This document shows positions 42,691 through 53,183 of a DNA stretch of 64,000 bases, in pieces; position 1 is the first letter of the stretch; every line of letters begins with the position of its first letter. The notes under the pieces were generated by a model. It was not told where the DNA came from and ran no database searches. It was given only the letters and a program-made list of their open reading frames with translations. Origin of the DNA: Candidatus Sedimenticola sp. (ex Thyasira tokunagai) (GTDB lineage Bacteria > Pseudomonadota > Gammaproteobacteria > Chromatiales > Chromatiaceae); contig CP134874.1 in the NCBI GenBank assembly GCA_037318855.1, positions 1,674,598-1,738,597 on the forward strand, read 5' to 3'. The position numbers were made by a program, and so were the translations under genes.

Positions 42691-45600
42691 TCAAACCTTC
42701 TCAAATCGAATCAAAAATGCCAGCATCGCCGGCACAACGAATAGGGTGAGCAGGGTGGAGAGGGCGAGGCCGCCGAGGATGACACTACCCAGACCGCGGT
42801 AGAGCTCGGTGCCGGAACCTTGGGCCAGCACTAGTGGTAGCAGTCCGAAAAGACTGGTGGTGGTGCTCATGAAGATCGGGCGGATACGGGTGCGGACCGA
42901 GTCGACTACTGCTTCCATTCCCTCCAGTCCGTTGTGACGGACGTTGTTGAGTGCCTGGTGGACAATAAGGATGGCGTTGTTTACCACGGTACCTACGAGG
43001 ATGATAAAGCCCAGCATCACTAGAATGTCGAAGGGTTGAGGTGCCAGGAACTTGTTCACCAACGCGAGCCCGATAAAGCCTCCAGCCGCAGCCAAGGGTA
43101 CCGAGAAGAGGATGATCAGGGGATAGAGGTAGTTGCCGAAGAGGGCGGACATCAGCAGGTAGGTAATGACGATGGCGAGCAGGAAGTTCCACTGTAGGGC
43201 CAGCCGGGTCTCGGTGAGTTTGTCGGCATTACCTCCCACGGTGGCACGGATCCCCTCCAGCTTACCCGCTTGAGACAGGCTGGGTACCAGCTGCTCCGAG
43301 ATTAGTTCCATCGCCTCCTGCAGTGGCATTTGTGCCGGTGGCGTGACCTCCAGGCGGATATTGCGTTTGCGCTCCATGTGGTCGACTTGGGTCATCCCCC
43401 GACCATACTCCAGTTGTACCATATCACCCAGTTGCACCAGGCTACCGTAGGGATCGGCTATAACACTGTCGAGTAGATCTTCGGGGCTTTTTGCACTGTC
43501 TCCACTGCTACGGATGACCATATCCATCACCTTTGCCCCCTCCGGCTTGTACTCTCCGATCTTGCGACCGTCCATCAGCACATCCAGGTAGATTCCCAGC
43601 TCCCGCTCAGTAAGGCCATTGGCTACCACGCGGGAACGGTCCGGTCGCAGGTTGGCCTCCGGGTAGCTGATCTCCAAGGAGGGTACGGGGCGGATCTGGG
43701 CCTCGGGTATCGCCTGCTTCAGGGCACCGAAGAGGGCGCGGGCGCCGTTGACAATCTGCTCCAGGTCATTGCCGGAGAGGTTAACGTCCACTGTTCGTCC
43801 CTGACCGATGCCGGATTCAAAAATGCCGCGCTGGATACTGACCCCGAACATGCCGGGGATGGCGTTCATGATGTTGGTGAACAGGGGCATCATCTTACGC
43901 GCTTCGTCTGCGTGGGTACTGGTGCCACCGAATAGAGTGACGGCATCGGAGGCAACATAGAATATGTTCTCGACCTGGGGAACTCCATCCTTACCGTCTT
44001 CTTCCAGGTGGGGTTTCACCTGCTCAAAAACATACTCTCCAATCTCTCGCCGCTTCTCTTCGGAGTAGCCGGGAGGTGGCACGAGAATATTGAGGATTAA
44101 GTTTCGGTTGCCTTGAGGCAGGTACTCCGCCTTGGGGATTAGCATCACTACAGCAGCCATTGAGGCGGCGGTAAATAGGGCGACGGTGAAGATACGGGTG
44201 AAACTGTTTTTCAGGGTCAACCGTGAGAGCCGCATAAAGTTACGGACAAAGAGGTTGCCCTCGCCGGGTGTTGTGCCCTGTTCCTGCAACTTTCGCTTTG
44301 ACATGCTATAGAACTTGTTGGTGACCGCAGGGATTACCGATATCGAGATGAAGAGGCTGAGCAGAATGGAGAAGGTGATGGCAATGGCGATGTCACGGAA
44401 CAGTTGTCCCGCTTCCTCCTCGATAAAAATTACCGGCAGAAATACCGCCACGGTGGTGACGGTGGATGCAAGGACCGCGCCCCACACCTCGCGGGTTCCT
44501 TCGTAGGATGCTTGGAAAGGGCTCTTACCCATGCGCCGATGGCGGTCGATGTTCTCCAGCACTACGATGGAGTTGTCCACCAGCATGCCCACCGCGAAGG
44601 TGATACCGGCCAGACTCATTACGTTGATGTTGCGCTCGAACAGGTACATGAAAAAGAAGGTACCCATCACCGAGATAGGGATGGCGATGGCCACTGTCAG
44701 GGTGGAGCTGACCGAGCGCAGGAACAGCAGAAGTACGATAATGGCGAGTGTGCCGCCGATCATTAAATTGGCTTTTACTGTACTGATAGCGGTGTTGATG
44801 TAGGGTGTCTGGTCGTGGACCCAATCATAGTAGAGTCCCTGCTCTTTCAGTACGCCCTGGTTGAGGTCATCCACCACCGTCCGCATGCGGGCGGTGAGCC
44901 CCAGCACGTTGGCCCCCGCCTCCTTGCGTATGCCCGTAACGATCATCGGCTGCCCGTTGTGCTGCACAGCAGGGGGGTTGGCGTAGTGGCCGAAGCCGGT
45001 CTCCGCCACATCGCGGAGGTAGACCCGGTGGAGACCGTCATCCACCAGAAGCAGTTCCCCCGCCTCTTCCGGGGATTGGAACTGACCTACCGTGCGGATG
45101 CGGTAGTTGCGTTTGGACAGCCCCATCACACCGGCGGAGATATCACTGTTGGCGCTCTGTACTCGGCCGATGACATGATTCAGTGTGATGCCGTGCTCCG
45201 CCAGTCGCGCCGGATCGACGGTGATCTCCATGCGTTTTTCGGTGCCACCGAAGACGAACAGGGAGCCGACACCCTGAACCCTCTCAAGGGCGTGGCGCAC
45301 CTCATTTTCGAAGAAGGTACGGTAGTTTTTAATGCGGTGGGGGTCGCCATCGAGTGTCTTCAGCATCATCCAGATTACCGGTGAGCTCTCGGCGCTGGAG
45401 GTGTTCACCACGGGCTTGTTGGCATTTTCCGGGTAAGCGGCTACCTCATTAAGCTTATTGGTGACCCGCACCATGGCATCGTTGAGGTCGGTGCCCACCT
45501 TAAAGGTGAGACTGATGTTGCCGTAGTTGTTGTAGCTGGAGCTCTCCATCACCGTAAGACCTGAGATGCTCTTTAGTGCCTCCTCCTGCTCCTCGACGAT

Positions 45601-45786
45601 CTCTTTTTCGATCTCGTAGGGGCTGGCGCCTGGCCAGTCGGTGCGGACGCTGATCTTGGGTGCTTCCACATCCGGTGTCAGTTGCACCGGTAATCGGCTG
45701 AGGCCGATGAGACCGAACAGTACGACCAGGATCACAACGGCGAAGGTGGAGACCGGTTGATGGATGGAGAGTTTTACCAGATCCAT
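42691..45786 (-). CDS. RND efflux transporter (HAE1-type inner-membrane pump)
   Basis: A 1031-residue proton-driven pump of the AcrB superfamily. The twelve-helix plan is visible, with the signature MDLVKLSIHQPVSTFAVVIL at the start, TFAVGMLVDNSIVVLENIDR around helix 4 (one Asp of the proton relay, then Asn), and matching FIILVGTVVNNAILIVHQAL near helix 10. It works with the membrane-fusion protein encoded just upstream and an outer-membrane channel not in this window. Substrates are unknown. Last gene of a marR-MFP-RND operon. Confidence 0.9.
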   Translation of the reverse strand: MDLVKLSIHQPVSTFAVVILVVLFGLIGLSRLPVQLTPDVEAPKISVRTDWPGASPYEIEKEIVEEQEEALKSISGLTVMESSSYNNYGNISLTFKVGTDLNDAMVRVTNKLNEVAAYPENANKPVVNTSSAESSPVIWMMLKTLDGDPHRIKNYRTFFENEVRHALERVQGVGSLFVFGGTEKRMEITVDPARLAEHGITLNHVIGRVQSANSDISAGVMGLSKRNYRIRTVGQFQSPEEAGELLLVDDGLHRVYLRDVAETGFGHYANPPAVQHNGQPMIVTGIRKEAGANVLGLTARMRTVVDDLNQGVLKEQGLYYDWVHDQTPYINTAISTVKANLMIGGTLAIIVLLLFLRSVSSTLTVAIAIPISVMGTFFFMYLFERNINVMSLAGITFAVGMLVDNSIVVLENIDRHRRMGKSPFQASYEGTREVWGAVLASTVTTVAVFLPVIFIEEEAGQLFRDIAIAITFSILLSLFISISVIPAVTNKFYSMSKRKLQEQGTTPGEGNLFVRNFMRLSRLTLKNSFTRIFTVALFTAASMAAVVMLIPKAEYLPQGNRNLILNILVPPPGYSEEKRREIGEYVFEQVKPHLEEDGKDGVPQVENIFYVASDAVTLFGGTSTHADEARKMMPLFTNIMNAIPGMFGVSIQRGIFESGIGQGRTVDVNLSGNDLEQIVNGARALFGALKQAIPEAQIRPVPSLEISYPEANLRPDRSRVVANGLTERELGIYLDVLMDGRKIGEYKPEGAKVMDMVIRSSGDSAKSPEDLLDSVIADPYGSLVQLGDMVQLEYGRGMTQVDHMERKRNIRLEVTPPAQMPLQEAMELISEQLVPSLSQAGKLEGIRATVGGNADKLTETRLALQWNFLLAIVITYLLMSALFGNYLYPLIILFSVPLAAAGGFIGLALVNKFLAPQPFDILVMLGFIILVGTVVNNAILIVHQALNNVRHNGLEGMEAVVDSVRTRIRPIFMSTTTSLFGLLPLVLAQGSGTELYRGLGSVILGGLALSTLLTLFVVPAMLAFLIRFEKV

Positions 45787-45795
45787 GGAGGGTGC

Positions 45796-46866
45796 CTATT
45801 TCGAGATTTTATTGATGACGACGACAGCCTGATCGGGTTGCAGGCGGTCATTACCATCCACCACCACCGATATGCCGTCGGTAACGGGGGACTTCTCTAC
45901 GGCGACCAGGGTGCCGGTGCGGGCGATGATGCCCAGGGGCAGCATCTTCGCCTTACCCTTTTTTACCGCATAGACATAGGGCTTGCCCTTGATTCGTACC
46001 ACAGCATCCCGTGGTATCAGGTGCAGGGTGCGTCTCTCCCCGGCGGCGGCTTCCACCGATGCTGACATATTCTGAATCATCCCCTTACGATAGGGGACGT
46101 TGATCTTTAGGGTGGCACTCTTAGAGCGCATATCCACCACCGGAGCAAAGCCGCGGATACTGCCTTCCAGCTGGATACCGAGAGAGTCGATGGTGACCGC
46201 TACCGGCTCTCCCTGGTTCTGGTAACGGATCAGCTTCTCGGAGATTGCCGCTTTCACTACCGTGTCGGCGGTGGAGGCGAGACGGCAGACCGCAACGCCG
46301 GGGCTGATCCACTCACCCTGCTCCTTGAATTTGCCGAGGATCACGCCGTCGAAGGGGGCGCGGACGGTGCTCTTCTCCTGTTGCAGCTGCAGGCGTGCCA
46401 ACTCCTCATCCAGTGTCTGGTGTTTCTTCTGTAACGCCAGGTATTCGTAGTGGGTATCGTCATAGGTTTGACGGCTGGCTGAATTTTTCTTCAGCAGGTT
46501 CTTTAACCGTTTCAGGGTGGCACCCACCCGGTTGAGGTCGGCGCTGACCTGCGCGCGCTGCATCTGTTTTATGTCCATATCTTTATGGATCAGATCGGTA
46601 TTGAGCTCCACCAGGGGATCTCCCGCCTTGACCTGCATTCCCTCCACTGCATTCTGGCGGGTAATGAGACCCGAGGTCTCTCCCGAGACTTCGGATATAC
46701 GATCAAAATCGATCACCCCAATCAAACGGCTGGTGGCAGCCAACTCCTGCTCCACCACCTTGGCAACCACCACCCGGGCAGGAGGTGGTGTCTGTTGGGC
46801 GGCAGTCAGAGCAAGGGGTGCCAGTGCGCCCAGTAAAACCCAGCAGTGGAGTGAAAAGGGTTTCAT
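45796..46866 (-). CDS. RND membrane fusion protein (HlyD/AcrA family)
   Basis: A 356-residue periplasmic adaptor with a signal sequence (HCWVLLGALAPLALTAA). It shows a biotinyl/lipoyl-like half (SGLITRQNAVEGMQVKAGDP and STVRAPFDGVILGKFKEQGE), a coiled-coil hairpin (about residues 90-165) and beta-barrel parts (VAVTIDSLGIQLEGSIRGF). It links the RND pump to an outer-membrane exit duct. Ends nine bases before the pump's start; its own start overlaps the marR stop by four bases. Confidence 0.88.
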   Translation of the reverse strand: MKPFSLHCWVLLGALAPLALTAAQQTPPPARVVVAKVVEQELAATSRLIGVIDFDRISEVSGETSGLITRQNAVEGMQVKAGDPLVELNTDLIHKDMDIKQMQRAQVSADLNRVGATLKRLKNLLKKNSASRQTYDDTHYEYLALQKKHQTLDEELARLQLQQEKSTVRAPFDGVILGKFKEQGEWISPGVAVCRLASTADTVVKAAISEKLIRYQNQGEPVAVTIDSLGIQLEGSIRGFAPVVDMRSKSATLKINVPYRKGMIQNMSASVEAAAGERRTLHLIPRDAVVRIKGKPYVYAVKKGKAKMLPLGIIARTGTLVAVEKSPVTDGISVVVDGNDRLQPDQAVVVINKISK

Positions 46867-47288
46867 GAGAGGTTCTCCATGATTTGGGTGAGGGACGCTT
46901 TAAGTCGTTTTTTGTCAGCGGCTTCAAGGCCACGGTAGGCCCGGGAGCGAAAGGATGAAGCCGCTTTATTGAGCAGAGTGTAGCGCTCCTGCCCTGAAGA
47001 GGTGATGTGGACCCGGCTGGCGCGGCGGTCACCGGGATCTTTTTTGCGCAGGACCAGCCCCTTCTTCTCGAGTTTTTCCAGAATACGAGTAACGTTTGGG
47101 CGATCCTTGAACAGCAGTTCAGCGATCTCCCGCTGCTGCAAGCCGTCGGTATCGGATAGCAGAGAGAGCAGGGTGAACTGCTCCGGGGTGATGTCGTATG
47201 GGCGAAGAATACGTGCAAAAGCTGCTTTCAGACGCATGGAGGTCTGAAACAGGTGAAAACCGAGGGTCTGCTGGATCTGGTGGCTCAT
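46863..47288 (-). CDS. MarR-family regulator of the efflux operon
   Basis: A 141-residue winged-helix regulator: SLLSDTDGLQQREIAELLFK is the helix-turn-helix and LEKKGLVLRKKDPGDRRASR the wing with the conserved DxRxxR. MarR proteins bind small aromatic drugs or metabolites and release the promoter. Being the first gene of the marR-MFP-RND transcript it is probably autoregulatory. ATG 47286-47288 with weak upstream signals. Confidence 0.88.
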   Translation of the reverse strand: MSHQIQQTLGFHLFQTSMRLKAAFARILRPYDITPEQFTLLSLLSDTDGLQQREIAELLFKDRPNVTRILEKLEKKGLVLRKKDPGDRRASRVHITSSGQERYTLLNKAASSFRSRAYRGLEAADKKRLKASLTQIMENLS

Positions 47289-47584
47289 GGTGTGGGCGCT
47301 GTAGGTAGTTGTCGTGACAACTTAATGCTGGCTGGAGGGGAAGTCAACCGCTAAAAGAGGTTTTTTCAGTCAATTACCTGGAGGGCTGTTTTAAGCCGTT
47401 ATTAAAACATTCGGAGCTGAAATTACCTTTGCCCCTCTCCCCCTGGTCGGGGTGAGGGAGGATTTTTGGCTATTGTTGCCCATCCCCTCGAAAAGGTATA
47501 ATTGACTGACACCACCACATCCACCCATCCTCCAATCCTCACTTAACTCAATAGGCCAGAAACAGGAGTGGCTTTATTTTTCTT

Positions 47585-49058
47585 ATGAATGACATACTTA
47601 TACTCATCTCTTTGTTGTTTCTTTCAGGTGCTTTTTCTGGTTCAGAAACCGCTTTAACAGCCGTTACTCTAGCGCGTGCGGAAGCTTTGCAGAAGGATGG
47701 GCGAGGTGGTGCCAAGGCGTTGCTTCACTTGAAAGAAAATTCTACAAGCATGTTAATTACCCTATTAATTGGCAATAATCTGGTCAATATCGGCGCTTCC
47801 GCTTTTGCTACAGTGGTGGCTACGGAACATCTTGGAGCTTTAGGTCCGGGGGTGGCGGTTGGGGCATTGACCTTTCTAATTCTTGTGTTTGGAGAGATTA
47901 CCCCCAAAAGCTTGGCTATTCGTCATTCTGTGCAGGCATCTCTGGCAGTGGCTCCCACAGTGCTGTTATTAATGCGGATACTGTTCCCCCTGGTATGGAT
48001 GTTTGAACATTTGATAAGTGTTGTTTATAAAATGACTAATATTAAAGAAAGCCCCACCGTAACCGAATCTGAATTAGTGGGTTTGTTAATGCGCGGCACT
48101 CAGGAAGGCACCATTGAACAGGATGAAGCAAAGATTATTCTGATTACCCTCAATGCTCAGCCACTGATAGAAGAAAATGAGTCAATATTGGCCGCAAATA
48201 AACGCGTATGAACGCAAATATATGAAATGCTCCCCCTATTGCAAAGCGCCTGAACATGCCCTTGGTGATTATTTAAGTACAACATCCAAACAATTTATCC
48301 GTGAAGAGCCATATTTGCGTTTATTCGCGTTCATTTTCGGCTGAGTTTCAGGGGTAATCAGGAAGATTATTGAACGAGTGTTTGCTTTTAATGATTTGAC
48401 AGTAGCGGATGTGATGACCAGTCGTCATAAAATATTTGCCCTGGATGAAGAAATGACCATTAAGGAGGCCTTGCCTAAAATTGTGGAAGTTGGGTTTTCC
48501 CGTGTGCCTATCTATCATGGGTCCATTGAGAATATTTCTCATATTGTTCATTGGCATAATATTGCTGCTGCCATTACCAATAATCAAATAGACAAGCCTC
48601 TAAAGGAGGTTGGCATCGATCCGATTTTTGTGCCACTCAGCCAACCTATTGATCGCCTGTTTGCCGATCTTCAGCGCCAGAAACGCCATCTGACTATTGT
48701 AGTGGATGAGCATGGTGCTCTGAGAGGTTTGGCTACGATGGAAAACCTGCTGGAGGAACTGGTGGGTGAAATATATGATGAGTCAGATAAGGAGCGCTCT
48801 CCAGGAATCAAGACAGTGGATGATAATAGCATTGAGGTGGATGGGGGCGTGGAGTTAGGCGTGATTAAAGGCTTTTTTAAAACTGATTTACGGGGGAAAA
48901 ATTCAGATAGTGTTAGTCGTTGGATTGTACATGATATTGAAAGAATCCCTGGAACCAACGAGTGTTTTGAAATTGATGGTTTAACGGTTGAAATTAAACA
49001 AGCATCAGGTCGTTGCATCCACAAAGTAAAAATTCTAAGCACTTCAACAAGGGGTTGA
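47585..49058 (+). pseudogene. CorC/HlyC-family membrane protein split by a MITE
   Basis: The first half (47585-48130) is a DUF21 membrane domain (MNDILILISLLFLSGAFSGS..., LVFGEITPKSLAIRHS) up to EQDEAKII. The second half (48372-49058) has the two CBS motifs and CorC_HlyC end (RVFAFNDLTVADVMTSRHKI, VVDEHGALRGLATMENLLEE, GRNSDSVS-like). A 224-bp MITE with an 8-bp duplication (AAGATTAT) lies between them. Removing it joins the halves in frame: EQDEAKIIERVFAFNDL. So the gene was intact until recently. The family has been proposed to act in Mg2+/Co2+ or Na+ handling. The first half now ends with element-encoded codons at 48211. Confidence 0.92.
48139..48362. mobile_element. MITE inserted in the CorC-family gene
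   Basis: The 224-bp element is bounded by TCTGATTACCCTCAATGCTC and the inverted GAGTTTCAGGGGTAATCAGG, and flanked by an 8-bp duplication AAGATTAT at 48131-48138 and 48363-48370. Reverse-complemented, it aligns with 42441-42673 along its whole length (shared CTCAGCC, GCGAATAAACGCAAATATGG and TTCATACGCGTTTATTTGCG blocks). It codes for nothing. Confidence 0.93.
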
Positions 49059-49207
49059 CGAATAAGGAAAATACTGATTGGCTCTTTCAACGGGTTGTCT
49101 TATAAAGAATAACCAATCTCGTGGATTAAAATACTCATGCGGCTTCGAACTCTGACTAAGAGTAAAAGTAAAAGGAATATTCAGTCTTGTAGACGCTGGA
49201 CTGAACT

Positions 49208-51892
49208 GTGACCGAAACCAACTACATCGTCGATATTCTCATTCTGCTGACAGCGGCTGTCATTGCGGTGCCACTGTTTCAGCGCCTCGGACTCGGCGCA
49301 GTATTGGGCTTTCTGGTAGCTGGTGCCGTGGTGGGCCCCTGGGGTCTGGGTTTCATCACCGCTGTGGACGAGATACGACACCTCGCGGAGTTTGGTGTCA
49401 TTTTCTTGCTGTTTATCATCGGCATCGAGTTGAAGCCGTCCCGCCTGTGGGTCATGAGGCGCAGCGTGTTTGGTCTCGGCACCGCTCAGGTGCTCGCCAC
49501 CGGTACGGTCATCACCCTAGTGGCCTTGATGCTGGGGATGCCGATGCGTTCCGCCCTGGTAGTGGGTTTCGGGCTGGCCCTCTCGTCGACCGCCTTCGGC
49601 CTGCAGATACTAGCCGACAAGGGTGAACTAGGCACGGCCTACGGCCGTTCTGCCTTTGCCATCCTACTCCTGCAAGATCTGGCCATCGTACCCCTGATTG
49701 CGCTGCTGCCGCTGCTCGCGACGCAGGAGCTGACCATCACCCAGGACGTGGAGCTGGCCGCACTGGAATCGGTGCTGATAATTATCGGGGTCTTCGTCCT
49801 GGGTCGCATTTTCCTGCGGCCCGTACTCCAACTCATTGCCGGGAGTCGACGAAATCCTGAGATATTTACCGCCACCGGAATTCTGTTGGTGCTTGGTGCC
49901 GCATGGCTCACGGAGTGGGCCGGCCTGTCCATGGCCCTCGGAGCCTTCCTTGGCGGCCTACTCTTGGCGGATTCCCGCTACCGCCATCAAATCATGGCCG
50001 ATATCCAGCCCTTCCGTGGTTTGCTGCTCGGGCTGTTTTTCATAAGCGTGGGCATGTCCATCAATTTTGGTCTCCTCGGTCAACAGGGATTCCTGGTGGC
50101 TGGGCTGGTTGGTGGGCTGTTGCTGCTTAAGGCGTCGTTTCTTTGGGTGTTGTGCCGGATCACGGGACGCTCTCATTCCGAATCCGTGCATGTCGCCCTG
50201 CTGCTCGCCCAGGCAGGTGAGTTCGGTTTTGTACTGTTCGGGCTGGCCAACATGCTCGGCGTGATGGACGGGGAACTCTATCAACTGTTGCTGCTCACCA
50301 TTGCCCTTAGCATGGTGGCTACACCCCTGTTGGTGAAGTTGAGCCCATGGCTTGGGCGGGCTCTTTCGAGTGCTCCTCCGGCTGCTACCTCCCCGAGCAA
50401 GCCTATCCCTGTTTCGCGCGACCATGTCATCGTTGCCGGCTTCGGTCGGCTCGGGAATTATCTGGCCCGCAATCTGGCCAAGGCAGATGTTCCCTACCTG
50501 GTGCTGGAGGTCAATCCGGCACTGGTAGCCAGAGCCCAGGCCCTGGATTATCCGGTGTTCTACGGGGATGCCAGTCGCATCGAAGTGCTGCGCTCTGCGG
50601 GTGCGGCCAACGCCTCGATGGTGGTCTTTGCCATGGACCATATGGAGAGTATCGGACAGGCGGTGGTCACGGCGCGCGAGGTGTTTCCCGACCTGCCTGT
50701 GTATACCCGTGCCTGGGATATCAGAATGGCCCAGAGGCTGCTCTCTCTGGGCGTCACTTACGCGATTCCCGAGACCATGGCGACCGGTTTACAGCTCGCC
50801 CGGGACGTGTTGCGTGCATCAGGTGTCTCCGAAGAGGTTACGGCGCGGCTCGTCGACGAGGGCCACGGCGGGGAACGCCACAAAATCACAAAGCCCCCAG
50901 CGTCCGACAGGCGGGCGGGCTACAAGGACATCCTGCTGGTCCTGACGCCGGGCATCGACGAAACAGCCACCTTGGGCTACGCGGTCGCCCTGGCGGAAGA
51001 CAACCGGTCAGCTCTGACGGTGGTAGAAGTGCTTACCGAGGCCTCGACCGGTATCGAGCGGGGCGTGTCTTCCCCGGACGAACTGGAAGAGCAGATGACG
51101 GAGAACCGGCGCAGGTGGCTCGAGGCACTGGTTGCCCGGTTGCGCACGGGCATCGACGTTCAGACCAAGGTGCTTGTCGGCAGGCCCCATGAGGAAATTA
51201 CCCGGGAAGTCGTCTCCAATGGCAGGGACCTGGTGCTGAAGGCAGCGGAAGATGGGCACGGGCTGAGAGAACGCCTTTTCGGCGACAACGACTCGCGTTT
51301 GTTGAAAACCTGCCCCTGCCCGGTTCTGCTTGTCCGGTCGATACCACCAAAACCCTACCGTCATCGCCGCGTCTGCGCCGGCGTTTACCAGGACGAAAAC
51401 CCGGGTGGTCATCGGGATGACAGGTACGCCATCAACCGCAAGATCCTGGAGCACGCGACTTGGCTGGCAGCCGCCCAGTTTGCCGAGCTGCACATTGTTC
51501 ACGCCTGGGAAGCCTACGGTGAGCAGCACATGCGAAGCGGACGTTCACATTTACAGTTTGACGCAGACGACTACGTTGAAAGAGAGCAAAAAAGAAACAA
51601 GAAAGCGTTGAATACGTGTCTTTCCGAATTACGTGAGTCAATGGCGAGCGATGTGCTACCCGCGTTCAACCCGGTGTGTCACCTGGTAAAGGGGAGCCAT
51701 CGGGATGAAATTGTCCGGCTTGCTGTCAGCGTGGAAGCGGACCTGGTCGTCGTAGGCGACCTGGTACACTCAGGAATCACCAGTTTGATCGTCGACAGCA
51801 CCGCTGCGGCCATCACCAAACACCTGGACTGCTCCGTGCTGGTCGTAAAGCCACCTGAGTTTGTCACACCCGTCGTCGTGGAAGAACTGTAG
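49208..51892 (+). CDS. KefB-type cation antiporter fused to TrkA-N and USP domains
   Basis: An 894-residue protein. Residues 1-385 form a CPA2 monovalent cation:proton antiporter with about 12 helices (DLAIVPLIALLPLLA, FGLALSSTAFGLQIL). Residues about 400-540 are a TrkA-N/RCK nucleotide domain (HVIVAGFGRLGNYLARNLAK). The remaining 330 residues look like two universal-stress-protein units (about 575-710 with KDILLVLTPGIDE, PCPVLLVRS; and about 735-885 with ADLVVVGDLVHSG, DCSVLVVKP). The first USP keeps the usual fold pattern, the second shows a degenerate nucleotide loop (VDSTAAA). Starts at GTG 49208. Potassium or proton control by nucleotide state is inferred. Confidence 0.85.
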   Translation: MTETNYIVDILILLTAAVIAVPLFQRLGLGAVLGFLVAGAVVGPWGLGFITAVDEIRHLAEFGVIFLLFIIGIELKPSRLWVMRRSVFGLGTAQVLATGTVITLVALMLGMPMRSALVVGFGLALSSTAFGLQILADKGELGTAYGRSAFAILLLQDLAIVPLIALLPLLATQELTITQDVELAALESVLIIIGVFVLGRIFLRPVLQLIAGSRRNPEIFTATGILLVLGAAWLTEWAGLSMALGAFLGGLLLADSRYRHQIMADIQPFRGLLLGLFFISVGMSINFGLLGQQGFLVAGLVGGLLLLKASFLWVLCRITGRSHSESVHVALLLAQAGEFGFVLFGLANMLGVMDGELYQLLLLTIALSMVATPLLVKLSPWLGRALSSAPPAATSPSKPIPVSRDHVIVAGFGRLGNYLARNLAKADVPYLVLEVNPALVARAQALDYPVFYGDASRIEVLRSAGAANASMVVFAMDHMESIGQAVVTAREVFPDLPVYTRAWDIRMAQRLLSLGVTYAIPETMATGLQLARDVLRASGVSEEVTARLVDEGHGGERHKITKPPASDRRAGYKDILLVLTPGIDETATLGYAVALAEDNRSALTVVEVLTEASTGIERGVSSPDELEEQMTENRRRWLEALVARLRTGIDVQTKVLVGRPHEEITREVVSNGRDLVLKAAEDGHGLRERLFGDNDSRLLKTCPCPVLLVRSIPPKPYRHRRVCAGVYQDENPGGHRDDRYAINRKILEHATWLAAAQFAELHIVHAWEAYGEQHMRSGRSHLQFDADDYVEREQKRNKKALNTCLSELRESMASDVLPAFNPVCHLVKGSHRDEIVRLAVSVEADLVVVGDLVHSGITSLIVDSTAAAITKHLDCSVLVVKPPEFVTPVVVEEL

Positions 51893-52079
51893 TCTTCACT
51901 ATGGATATAGTCTATTTCAATCCTTAAATGAGTCTGAAGCAGGGTGGTTGAAGGTGTGCCTGATAGTGTAGGTGAGCGTAATAGAAGGGGTCACGAAAAG
52001 AAGGGGTCAAACTGCCCCCCATGCTGCCCCGACCCCCATACTGCCCATACTCCGCTTCTATGAAGATAGTGCTTCAGGA

Positions 52080-53183
52080 CTATTGTGCATAGCTACTTTC
52101 CTTAATATCAGACTTGTCGCTCCACCTGAGAGAGTAGGGTGCTGCCAGGGGCTCGCCGATAAAGAGCCCCTCGCTGGGCCAGGCGACGCTCTTCCAGTAG
52201 GCCTCAATCAGGGTCTCTCCCTGGAGGTAGTAGTTCAGCAGGATATCCGGACGGGGAAACTTGGTAACATAGTTGCATGGCTCAACCACCGTGCCGTAGC
52301 TGCCGGTGGCACCGGCTTCCAGCCAGCGCAGGGCACTCATCTGCCACCTATCCTTTTTTCCTCTGGGCATATGCCCACCCCCTGATGTCAGATGGTCGGC
52401 CACCGCTCCCGGTAGAAACTTCAGAGAATTGATCTGTTTTACCCGACTTTTTCCAGTGATGTAGAACATGACATCATCGCGCCCAATGATCTCGTCCTGC
52501 TGCAGAATGCTGAGGGCTATTTTGTCGGAAAAGAGCTGCTTTACCTGGGGGAAGAAGCGGGCGCGGACGCTACGGCTACGGTCTTTCGTCTTCAGCAGAT
52601 AGGCTGTTCCTCTGGGAAATGACCCGTCTGATCGTATGCCTCTAACGATCAGTCTCTTTGCTTCTTCAAAGCCCTCGGCTGCAATCATCATGGTCGGCCG
52701 GATTTTGAGGTCATCAAAGGGTGCTTCGCTGTTGCTGGAAAAGTAGGGGCTCTTGGGGGTGATCCCACATGATTTGCCGATGGTTTTTATGGCGCAATAT
52801 TTTGGGTCATAGCCGGTGGCAAATGCGCTGGTGATTGACATGCAGCCGACGCGAAAAGGGTGCATCCAGGTCAGGGCGTAAGCCTGGATGTGGTGGGGAG
52901 TCTGTTTTTTTACCTGGTTATGGATACTAATGAACTGTTTTGGGGGCATGTTGCCCCCGCGATGTTTGATATTGATGTGAATCAAATTCTCTTCCGGGAT
53001 ACGGCGTGCGTTGACGTAGTATTCGGCTATTTTGATACTTAACGGGTCGGCATCGTTGACGACGACTCCCAATTGCTCCGGCCGGAGTGCTTTTTTGACC
53101 AGTGGTGGCACAATCTTTCCGGCGTTCACTCCTAACGGAATAAGTAGCAATAAGAGTAGAAAAAGGAGGCGGTATCCAGTCAT
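52080..53183 (-). CDS. TIGR03790-like exported protein
   Basis: A 367-residue exported protein (signal YRLLFLLLLLLIPLGVNA). It matches the TIGR03790 pattern by QLGVVVNDADPLSIKIAEYY, ARRIPEENLIHINI, and the end GATGSYGTVVEPCNYVTKFP then YYLQGETLIEAYWKSVAWPS and GLFIGEPLAAPY. The family is uncharacterised; it is reported mainly from genomes with exosortase/PEP-CTERM systems (recollection, not checked here). No exosortase gene is in this window. Single gene, convergent with the long antiporter gene. Confidence 0.8.
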   Translation of the reverse strand: MTGYRLLFLLLLLLIPLGVNAGKIVPPLVKKALRPEQLGVVVNDADPLSIKIAEYYVNARRIPEENLIHINIKHRGGNMPPKQFISIHNQVKKQTPHHIQAYALTWMHPFRVGCMSITSAFATGYDPKYCAIKTIGKSCGITPKSPYFSSNSEAPFDDLKIRPTMMIAAEGFEEAKRLIVRGIRSDGSFPRGTAYLLKTKDRSRSVRARFFPQVKQLFSDKIALSILQQDEIIGRDDVMFYITGKSRVKQINSLKFLPGAVADHLTSGGGHMPRGKKDRWQMSALRWLEAGATGSYGTVVEPCNYVTKFPRPDILLNYYLQGETLIEAYWKSVAWPSEGLFIGEPLAAPYSLRWSDKSDIKESSYAQ

